From Paraburkholderia franconis (GTDB lineage Bacteria; Pseudomonadota; Gammaproteobacteria; Burkholderiales; Burkholderiaceae), in contig NZ_WHNP01000015.1 in assembly GCF_009362735.1 (NCBI RefSeq), forward strand, positions 120,382 through 184,381: DNA of 64,000 bases, read 5' to 3'. A program made the position numbers and the translations under genes. Below, piece after piece: positions 16,027 through 23,254 of this stretch. The notes beneath the pieces were generated by a model. It ran no database searches. It worked only from the letters and a program-made list of their open reading frames with translations, and was not told where the DNA came from. Positions within the stretch are counted from its first letter, which is position 1, and each line of letters opens with the position of its first letter.

Positions 16027-17297
16027 GCGAAGTGCCAGCGAATCAATCTCTGCCGTACAACGGCGTGCGTGTTGTCGAGATGACGCACATGGTGATGGGA
16101 CCGACATGCGGCATGGTCCTGGCTGATCTGGGCGCGGAAGTGATCAAGGTTGAACCGATCGCTGGTGACAGCACGCGCGCACTTCGCGGTTCCGGAGCGG
16201 GCTTCTTCAGTACCTTTAACCGGAACAAGAAGAGCATCGCCGTCGATGTGAAGGATGAGCGCGGTATCGAGATCGTGCACAAGCTTCTTGCGGGTGCGGA
16301 CGTCTTCAGCGAAAACTTTAAAAGCGGCACGATGGACAAACTGGGCCTCGGTTATGCAGCACTTTCCAGGCTCAATCCGCGTCTCATCTATGTGTCACAC
16401 AAAGGATTCCTGCCCGGTCCGTACGATCACCGTACCGCGCTCGACGAGGTCGTGCAGATGATGGGTGGCCTCGCCTACATGACGGGACCGGAAGGGTGTC
16501 CGTTGCGGGCCGGCACGAGTGTCAACGACATCATGGGCGGCATGTTCGGCGCAATCGGCGCGATGGCGGCGCTCGCTCAACGCGGGCGCACGGGACACGG
16601 CCAAGAGGTCCAAAGCGCGCTGTTCGAGAATAACGTGTTTCTCGTCGCGCAGCACATGATGCAGTTCGCCGTGACCGGAAAAGCCGCAGCACCGATGCCG
16701 AGCCGAATCTCCGCCTGGGCGGTCTACGATGTGTTTTCAGTCAGGAACGGCGAACAGATCTTCCTGGCGGTCGTTTCCGATAGACAGTGGGCGATCTTCT
16801 GTGACGCGTTTGGTCTATCGGAACTGAAGGCGGACGAGCGCATCGCGACCAATAATCAGCGGGTGCAGGCGCGCGACTGGCTATTGCCGCAGCTTCGCAA
16901 GCACATGGAAGCATTCACCGCAGCTGAGATCAGCGCGATCTTCGAAGGCTGCGGATTGCCGTACGCGCCAATTACCAAGCCTCAAGATCTGTTTGACGAT
17001 CCCCATCTGCTTGAAACCGGCGGGCTTGCCGATGTGACGTTGCCTTCCGACGCTAGTGGCGCCGGCCAACCCGTATCCACCAGGACAGCATTGCTGCCCC
17101 TGACGCTTGGCGGAGAACGGCTGCAACTGCGTGCAGCACCGCCTTCGCTCGGCCAGGACACGCGAGCGGTTCTCATGCAGCTCGGTTACACGTCAGAGGA
17201 CCTCAGGCACCTGACCGAAGCGGGCATCGTCAGGTGTCAGGATCGGCAGCCTGGCGATGCGGCAAGCCCGTCGGCTTACGAACTCGCCAGCGCCTGA
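16023..17297 (+). CDS. Family III CoA transferase (CaiB/BaiF)
   Basis: A 424-residue class III CoA transferase. The start VRVVEMTHMVMGPTCGMVLADLGAEVIKVE, given here by its ends VVEMTHMVMGP and LGAEVIKVEP, is the family hallmark, followed by NRNKKSIAVDVK and a GG-rich domain with the HxGxGQEV-type segment (GRTGHGQEVQSALFE). These enzymes move CoA from a donor such as succinyl-CoA onto an organic acid. It overlaps the lyase gene by four bases, consistent with activation of an acid that the lyase then splits. It is followed after 85 bases by a transporter gene. Confidence 0.88.
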   Translation: MSEVPANQSLPYNGVRVVEMTHMVMGPTCGMVLADLGAEVIKVEPIAGDSTRALRGSGAGFFSTFNRNKKSIAVDVKDERGIEIVHKLLAGADVFSENFKSGTMDKLGLGYAALSRLNPRLIYVSHKGFLPGPYDHRTALDEVVQMMGGLAYMTGPEGCPLRAGTSVNDIMGGMFGAIGAMAALAQRGRTGHGQEVQSALFENNVFLVAQHMMQFAVTGKAAAPMPSRISAWAVYDVFSVRNGEQIFLAVVSDRQWAIFCDAFGLSELKADERIATNNQRVQARDWLLPQLRKHMEAFTAAEISAIFEGCGLPYAPITKPQDLFDDPHLLETGGLADVTLPSDASGAGQPVSTRTALLPLTLGGERLQLRAAPPSLGQDTRAVLMQLGYTSEDLRHLTEAGIVRCQDRQPGDAASPSAYELASA

Positions 17298-17381
17298 CAT
17301 TCGAACCGTACACGAAGAATCACTGCGCCGCGCGTGGGTGGCATGGTCCAGCCCGGCCCGTGATTCGACAGGAGACGATAC

Positions 17382-18686
17382 ATGGCATCTATTTTCTCGA
17401 ATCTTGCAACCGACAGTCCTGCCGCCTCCACTCTTGAACAGCAGGCGGTGAAAAAGGCCGCGTGGCGCTTTATTCCGCTTCTCGCACTTGCATACTTCTT
17501 CAATTACCTGGATCGCACCAGCGTTGGCTTCGCTGCGCTGACGATGAACCACGACCTTGGTCTGACCGCCACGCAGTTCGGCTGGGGTGCCGGCATCATG
17601 TTCGCGGGGTACTGCCTTTGCGAAGTACCGAGCAACCTTGCGCTGTACCACTTCGGCGCGCGGCGCTGGCTGGCGCGGATCATGATCACGTGGGGCTTCT
17701 TCGCGGCGGCCACGGCGCTTGCGGTGGGACCCAACAGCTTCTACGCAATCCGGCTCTTGCTGGGTATAGGCGAAGCGGGCTTTTTCCCGGGCGTGATCTT
17801 CTTCCTCGCAGTCTGGTTTCCGGCGAGCTATCGCACTCGCGTGCTCGCGTGGTTCACCGTCTCCACGCCGCTCTCGTCACTCGTCGGCGGTCCGCTTTCG
17901 ACCCGGCTGCTCAAGATGGACGGCTTCCTTGGGCTGGCGGGCTGGAAATGGATGTTCATTGTCGAGGGATTGCCCGCGTGCGTGCTCGGCTTCCTCGTGC
18001 TGAAGATGCTCGCGGACAACCCCGCCGATGCCACGTGGCTGTCGCCGCAGGAGCGGCAGGCGCTGCAGAGCGCCTTCGACCGCGAGGCTGCAGCCAGTCA
18101 GAAGAAGGATTTCGGTGCCGCGTTGAAGGATGCGCGCACGTACATCCTGGCGATGATCTCATTCGGCTTCACGATGGGTTCCTACGGTATTGGCATCTGG
18201 CTGCCGCAGATGCTCAAGGCTCACGGCATGAGCGTGACGCAGACCGGCTGGGTGTCAGCGGTGCCGTATTTCTTTGCAACCATTGCATTGCTCTGGTGGG
18301 CCAAGCGGGTCGATCGGCGCGGCGGACCCGTCGCGAACCTGGCCGGGGGTCTTTTGATCGGAGCCGTGGCGCTCGGCGTATCGACCCATTTCCATCAACT
18401 GGTGCCCGCCATGACCGGCATCACACTGGCGCTCATTGGTACGATCGCGGGCCGCACGATTTTTTATACGTTGCCGAACAGGTTTCTCTCGGGAGAGGCC
18501 GCCGCCGGCGGCCTGGCGCTGATCAATTCGGTTGGCGCGCTTGGCGGTTTTGCGGGACCGTACCTCGTGGGCTACCTCAAGGACAGCTTCGGTACGTTCA
18601 CGGCCGGAATGATCGGTCTGTCGGTCGTGCTGCTCATCACGACCGTGCTGACCCTCTCGCTCTACGCCTTCAACACGGAGAAGTGA
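17382..18686 (+). CDS. MFS transporter, anion:cation symporter (ACS) type
   Basis: A 434-residue protein with about 12 membrane helices. NYLDRTSVGFAALTMNHDLGL, represented by the core NYLDRTSVGFA, and the GIGEAGFFPGVIFFLAVWFP segment, represented by GIGEAGFFPG, are typical of ACS members that import organic anions such as hexuronates, phthalates or tartrate. It lies inside the IclR-linked operon, between the CoA transferase and an exported amidohydrolase, and is probably the uptake step for the operon's acid substrate. Confidence 0.88.
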   Translation: MASIFSNLATDSPAASTLEQQAVKKAAWRFIPLLALAYFFNYLDRTSVGFAALTMNHDLGLTATQFGWGAGIMFAGYCLCEVPSNLALYHFGARRWLARIMITWGFFAAATALAVGPNSFYAIRLLLGIGEAGFFPGVIFFLAVWFPASYRTRVLAWFTVSTPLSSLVGGPLSTRLLKMDGFLGLAGWKWMFIVEGLPACVLGFLVLKMLADNPADATWLSPQERQALQSAFDREAAASQKKDFGAALKDARTYILAMISFGFTMGSYGIGIWLPQMLKAHGMSVTQTGWVSAVPYFFATIALLWWAKRVDRRGGPVANLAGGLLIGAVALGVSTHFHQLVPAMTGITLALIGTIAGRTIFYTLPNRFLSGEAAAGGLALINSVGALGGFAGPYLVGYLKDSFGTFTAGMIGLSVVLLITTVLTLSLYAFNTEK

Positions 18687-18688
18687 GG

Positions 18689-19834
18689 ATGACACAGCTT
18701 CGTTCGCCCCTGCGACGCCGACTCCTCGGCGCGGCGGCGGCATCGATCACGATTCCCGCCGTCACTGCGCGGCAGGGATTCGCAAAACAGGAAACGCGCA
18801 GCATGAGCACGACCAGCAACTATCTTCCCGTTCGCGCGGCGTGGCTCGCCTCGGGCACTGAAGCCGCGCTCGAACCGGACATGCCGATCATCGACGCGCA
18901 TCATCATTTCTATGAGCGCACGGGATGGACGTACCTGCTCGATGAATATCTCGAGGATGCGAGATCGGGGCACAACATTACCGCGTCGGTGTACATGCAG
19001 GCGCTAACCCGTTACCGGCAATCCGGCCCCGACCAATTGCGCCCGGTTGGCGAAATCGAATATGTGACGCATGTGACCGCGCCGTTGCAGAACGGCAAGC
19101 CGCAGGTCGCAAAGGGTATCGTAGGATACGCGGACCTTCGTCATGGTGCCGAGGTACGCGAGGTTCTTGAAGCGGAGCTTCAGGCCGGCGATGGCCGCTT
19201 GCGGGGCGTGCGGCACCTTGTTACGTGGGACCCAGACCCAACGCTCGTGAATCCATTGTCGGCCGCGCCGCGTGGACTGCTGCTCGATCCGGACTACCGC
19301 GCAGGCGTTGCGCAACTCGGGGCACTGGGCCTCTCGTACGATGCGTGGCTCTTCTTCCCTCAATTACCGGAACTGTTCGATCTGGCGAAGAATTATCCCG
19401 ACACTCCGTTCATCGTCAACCATTGTGGCGGTGTCGTGCGTATCGCCAGCTATGCAGACAAAGGCAAGGAAGTGTTCGACGCATGGTCACGCTCGATGCG
19501 CGAACTGGCGCAGTTGCCCAATGTTTATGTGAAGGTGGGCGGCCTGGGCATGCGCATCAACGCGTTTGACTTTGAGAGAGGCGAGCGGCCGCCTTCATCG
19601 GCTCAACTCGCCGAGACATGGAAACCGTGGATGTACACGTGTATCGAGGCCTTCGGCGCGGACCGCTGTATGTTCGAAAGCAATTTTCCCGTCGATAAAG
19701 GCTCGTATCCTTACAGCAATGGCTGGAATGCTTTCAAGCTCTTGACTGAGCAGGCGAGCGCGCAGGAGCGCGATGCGTTATTCCGTGGAACTGCGACAGA
19801 GATATACCGTCTCGCATTTCTTGCGACACCGTGA
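18689..19834 (+). CDS. Tat-exported amidohydrolase (amidohydrolase_2 family)
   Basis: A 381-residue protein. The N-terminus LRRRLLGAAAAS is a twin-arginine signal, so the enzyme is predicted to be periplasmic. The barrel has the metal motif IDAHHHFYE, a later histidine in IVNHCGG and the aspartate in ESNFPVD. Relatives hydrolyse lactones such as 2-pyrone-4,6-dicarboxylate or 4-sulfomuconolactone. It begins two bases after the transporter stop, following GAGG. Periplasmic ring opening followed by uptake, CoA activation and lyase cleavage would make a coherent pathway, but the substrate is not known. The reading frame is open far upstream inside the transporter gene; that part is not coding. 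Confidence 0.85.
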   Translation: MTQLRSPLRRRLLGAAAASITIPAVTARQGFAKQETRSMSTTSNYLPVRAAWLASGTEAALEPDMPIIDAHHHFYERTGWTYLLDEYLEDARSGHNITASVYMQALTRYRQSGPDQLRPVGEIEYVTHVTAPLQNGKPQVAKGIVGYADLRHGAEVREVLEAELQAGDGRLRGVRHLVTWDPDPTLVNPLSAAPRGLLLDPDYRAGVAQLGALGLSYDAWLFFPQLPELFDLAKNYPDTPFIVNHCGGVVRIASYADKGKEVFDAWSRSMRELAQLPNVYVKVGGLGMRINAFDFERGERPPSSAQLAETWKPWMYTCIEAFGADRCMFESNFPVDKGSYPYSNGWNAFKLLTEQASAQERDALFRGTATEIYRLAFLATP

Positions 19835-19879
19835 GCCAGCGGCGCAGGTATCTATCCTGAGAGCTGCGGAGTTTCGAGG

Positions 19880-20190
19880 TCGATCATTCAAGCGTGCATC
19901 GCTGGGTTATCAAACTCGTGCCCCTGTTCGAAAAGGCGTTTCGTCGACAAAAGTGACTAGTGCGCAAGAGCTGGAGCGCTCGAAGCGCTTAACGCCGAAG
20001 GCCAGTGCCGATCAAGGAGCTGAATAACATCATCGAGCAGAATCGCGCGCGATCAAAGGCTCATCAAACCGACGATGGGCTTCAAGAGTAGCCCGTGTGC
20101 GCGCATCGTTCTTGCCGGCATCGAACTGATGCATATGGTCCGCAAGGGCAGTTGCAAGACGATGATATCGCCAGAACCACCGCGGAGCAG
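19880..20190 (+). pseudogene. IS6-family transposase remnant with internal deletion
   Basis: The frame VDHSSVHRWVIKLVPLFEKA (19893 onward) stops at about 19973, and the C-terminal segment PIKELNNIIEQ and later MGFKSSPCARIVLAGIELMH, GIELMHMVRKGQL resumes near 20005-20140. The middle catalytic part is missing. It has the same HTH motif as the fragment at 845-949, so related IS6 elements invaded this region more than once. Confidence 0.8.
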
Positions 20191-20711
20191 TTCCAACTCA
20201 CTCGTTATGTAAGCTCCTATTTTCATCTCGGAGCTTTCTCACCTCGATTTCCTTGTCGCGAAAGAGCCAGTTGGTTTTCGGGCTGCCGGGGCCTGCGTGT
20301 TAATGGAGGCAATCGTCTTTGCCTGATTTCTAAGGAGTCGGGCGTCGGTGCATTTGACTTCTGCACGATTATACCCGAGCAACTTACGGGTTACTGGTCC
20401 GTGCCCGGCTCATCGGGCTCGCGGCCCAGCTCTGCTTTGCAACGTTCACAGCCCGCCGCACGTAATAATACCGTGTGCGGCAAGTGATGTCGGGCGACGA
20501 GGTCTCGTTCCGACTCTCGAACTTCGGCAGGCGAACCATTCGCCAAGCGTTCACGACGGCCTTGATGTCTGAATGGATGGGCTCCTGTCGATCATCGATC
20601 GGCCATCACGTATGCGTGACCGTTCTACCATGGCAGAATGGTAGTGCGAAAGGAGAGCCATTGACCGGTTGCCTGCAGTACGAGTTGCTCAAGGAGCGAC
20701 CGGCGGCTGGC
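20191..20711. other. Gene-free interval with a small hairpin
   Basis: No recognisable protein on either strand. A perfect inverted repeat CTACCAT / ATGGTAG with a six-base loop lies at 20625-20644, about 70 bases beyond the hemerythrin stop; it could end that transcript although no T-run is present. Confidence 0.4.
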
Positions 20712-21272
20712 TCATGTGTGTTGCATCCGCGCATCTATGGCGATCTGTTTGCGAAGCGCCTCGAAACGCTCAAGTACCTGTTCTCCGAAATGCGGATCGG
20801 GGCTAGCAGAAACGACGGCATCGACCGCTGCCCAGTCCTGTTCCGTCAACACCTGCGCGGCGCGAGGCATCAAATCTCGCTCCTCAGTAGAAAGGTGGTG
20901 ACGATAGTACACAAGGTACGCGGCCGTGGCCGCCTCCAGAGCCGTGCGGGGGACGATGACATCTCCAGCGGCTTCATTGATGCGATTCAGGAGTTCATCG
21001 CCGGCCGCGGCAATCACGCGATGCTCCTGCAGAAGTCGGTTCACGACGACTTGAATCCCGGGATCGCGTTTAGCAAGCAGAGCGTACGCGACATCCTCGC
21101 GCGGATGATGAACACGATCGGAAAAATTCCGCATGTAGTAAAGGATGTCGTTCATAAGCCCGTAATTCGGACTCTCGCCTCGATGGAGCACAGCTACCTG
21201 TTCTTCGAGAAGATCGAGTAGCCGGGCAAAATTAACGTGCTCGGCGTGCCATACAGAAAGTGAGTCCGGCAT
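20712..21272 (-). CDS. Hemerythrin-like HHE domain protein
   Basis: A 186-residue four-helix-bundle protein of the hemerythrin HHE group. Candidate diiron ligands lie in WHAEHVNF, VHHPREDVAY, LQEHRVI and YYRHHLSTEERDLMP, in the order expected for the fold. Such proteins bind oxygen, sense or detoxify nitric oxide, or take part in iron-sulfur repair under nitrosative stress. It stands alone between insertion debris and the AT-rich glycosyltransferase operon. A role in the low-oxygen, NO-rich nodule is plausible but inferred only from family and location. Confidence 0.85.
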   Translation of the reverse strand: MPDSLSVWHAEHVNFARLLDLLEEQVAVLHRGESPNYGLMNDILYYMRNFSDRVHHPREDVAYALLAKRDPGIQVVVNRLLQEHRVIAAAGDELLNRINEAAGDVIVPRTALEAATAAYLVYYRHHLSTEERDLMPRAAQVLTEQDWAAVDAVVSASPDPHFGEQVLERFEALRKQIAIDARMQHT

Positions 21273-21814
21273 GACATGCTCCGTGGGAATGGTCAGGTAC
21301 AGACTGTCTGAACCAAACGGTGAACGCAGCCCTTGTCGGCGTGATCGATAGGGCCGCAGCGCGACCGGTACAATTCAAATGTTACCAGGCGCACGCGCCA
21401 AGAAGGACTGACACAGATCAATACACTGCGGTATTGGTAGGCGGAGATCGGCCGCGGCGGACGGCCAGTCTGCGGCTTTGCGGCTACTGGCACTTCGATG
21501 TGGTGGTCGATCTCCCAGATGATCGCGCATCCGATTGCCGGGACCACCCGGTACCGATAAAAGTATCTTTACCGAAGAGGGGGCATTCCGAATACAGTGG
21601 ACATAGCCTGCCCGGGTAGATCACACAGCGCAAGACGTCGATTTCTGCGTGCTTACGCGAAACCCGGCCATCGCGTTTGACAAATTGCAACGAGTGGCAT
21701 ATCCGCGCAGCGCTTGGCAATACCGATCGCCACGCAAGTTCCGACGCAGGACCAATTCATCAACCTTGGTGTGAGGCGGTGCCCGGTACCACAGGGGCGA
21801 TTCCAGTGCGCTCC
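21273..21814. other. Gene-free interval upstream of hemerythrin gene
   Basis: About 540 bases with no supported gene. It must hold the hemerythrin promoter and the end of the glycosyltransferase-radical SAM transcript. I saw no convincing NsrR, FNR or sigma-54 site. Confidence 0.4.
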
Positions 21815-23254
21815 TCAGACTTCGGGTGTCACGAATTGGGTGTTAATGACGGCTTCGACCAGCGTAACTCCGTTGGGGGTGAGGGTTACCACATCCCTAT
21901 CGATTATGACCAGCGCTTTATCAACCAGCGTTCTGAGCGTGGGGCGGATAATCGGGTTGTCGAAGAAGCTTCTGCTATCAAAACGCTGTCTGAACACGTT
22001 GTCATTCACCGGAACCAGTGTGGAGAGAGCCATTTTGAAAGCGTTCACTTCGCGCTGAAGTGAGGAGACTCCTCGGCTTTCCTCAATGGGCAGACGGTTT
22101 TCATCCAGAGCTTCCTTGTATTTTCTGTAGCCGGTGATGTTGACGGCCTCGGCCCGGGTACATTTCGAGCTGCCGCCGAGACCAATCGCCACTTCCGGGT
22201 ACTGCTTATCGAGGTCGGTCACTAGCCCTTTCCATTTCTCGGGATGCTGATGGTTCTGGTGAAAGTACGTAGTCGGATGTTCGAGATATCCGGACGAGAG
22301 GTACTGCCCGATCAGTTCGCGCATCTGATACTGTTTACCCAGCCCCGGGAAGTTCATGTTATTAATGTTAATAAGCCCTTTTTTCTGCCACAGACTTTCT
22401 CGCTCTCCGGAAACACCGGTACGCTTTTTCAGAAACTTTTCCATGTGCAGCTTGGTGCAGACCACGTGAGAAAGTTTCAGTTCGAGGATTTTCTCTATGT
22501 CATATTTCACATCGTCCACGCTCTGGCCGAGCATGCCGTAGATAAGGTCGACGCTGACCCAGTCGAAGCCGGTTTCGCGCGCGTTAAAAATTGCATCCAA
22601 GCACTGTTCGGCGGAGTGCATACGTCCGCAGGCCGAGATAATGCGGTCGTCGAAGGCCTGGGCACCGAAGCTGATTTTGGTAAAGCCCAACTCTTTTAAC
22701 AGTCCAAGGTATTGTTTGGTCAGGGTACCCGGCTCGCCCTCAAAGCGCATGGTAGCAGCAGAAAAGTTAAAATGGCCTTGGTAAAAATCCATCAGGCGCC
22801 GCAGCTCAGGCTCAGGAAGCAGCGATGGCGTGCCGCCGAAGATGTTGAATTCGCCGACTTCGGCCTGGGCGAGACACGGAACGTTCTGAAGCCACATAGC
22901 GGCCTCTTTGATGTTGTAATCCACCAGATCCCGGAACACTGCCTGTGACGAAGTGACCTGTGGATTCAGAATAAGCGTCGGGTACTGGCAGAAATGGCAG
23001 CGGTAGCGGCAGGTGGGGATATATGACCAAAGATGGATCTGTTTTGCCTGTTTGATATCACGCTCCATGTCATCAAAGAAAGCGACGAGTGGATAACCGC
23101 AGATATCGCCAGGGAAAACGTGGCAACCGAACGGATCTTTAAAAACATACTCCAGAAATGCGATGTTCTCCGGGCGGGAGAGAAAATCATATACTCGCGG
23201 CACCGGATAATTCGTATCGATATCGCTCAGTGAGTTCAGAGTTTCGCTATTCAT
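21815..23254 (-). CDS. HemW/HemN-like radical SAM protein
   Basis: A 479-residue radical SAM enzyme. The cluster motif is CX3CX2C (C82, C86, C89 in TCRYRCHFCQYP), followed by IFGGTPSLL, EPGTLTKQYLGLLKELGF, ISFGAQAFDD and DLIYGMLGQS, which match the HemN/HemW core. The C-terminus (after about residue 380) is a winged-helix-like segment. HemN-type members in gene clusters often act as methyl or other alkyl transferases or radical cyclases rather than coproporphyrinogen oxidases. Its ATG overlaps the stop of the glycosyltransferase gene (TGATG), so the two are translationally coupled. The whole operon is AT-richer than its surroundings. Function is unknown. Confidence 0.85.
   Translation of the reverse strand: MNSETLNSLSDIDTNYPVPRVYDFLSRPENIAFLEYVFKDPFGCHVFPGDICGYPLVAFFDDMERDIKQAKQIHLWSYIPTCRYRCHFCQYPTLILNPQVTSSQAVFRDLVDYNIKEAAMWLQNVPCLAQAEVGEFNIFGGTPSLLPEPELRRLMDFYQGHFNFSAATMRFEGEPGTLTKQYLGLLKELGFTKISFGAQAFDDRIISACGRMHSAEQCLDAIFNARETGFDWVSVDLIYGMLGQSVDDVKYDIEKILELKLSHVVCTKLHMEKFLKKRTGVSGERESLWQKKGLININNMNFPGLGKQYQMRELIGQYLSSGYLEHPTTYFHQNHQHPEKWKGLVTDLDKQYPEVAIGLGGSSKCTRAEAVNITGYRKYKEALDENRLPIEESRGVSSLQREVNAFKMALSTLVPVNDNVFRQRFDSRSFFDNPIIRPTLRTLVDKALVIIDRDVVTLTPNGVTLVEAVINTQFVTPEV

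Noticed and set aside
17462..18688. Long open frame upstream of the amidohydrolase, giving a protein of 790 residues
   Set aside because: The upstream part lies in another frame of the clear MFS transporter and resembles no protein; the real gene begins at the Tat signal at 18689.
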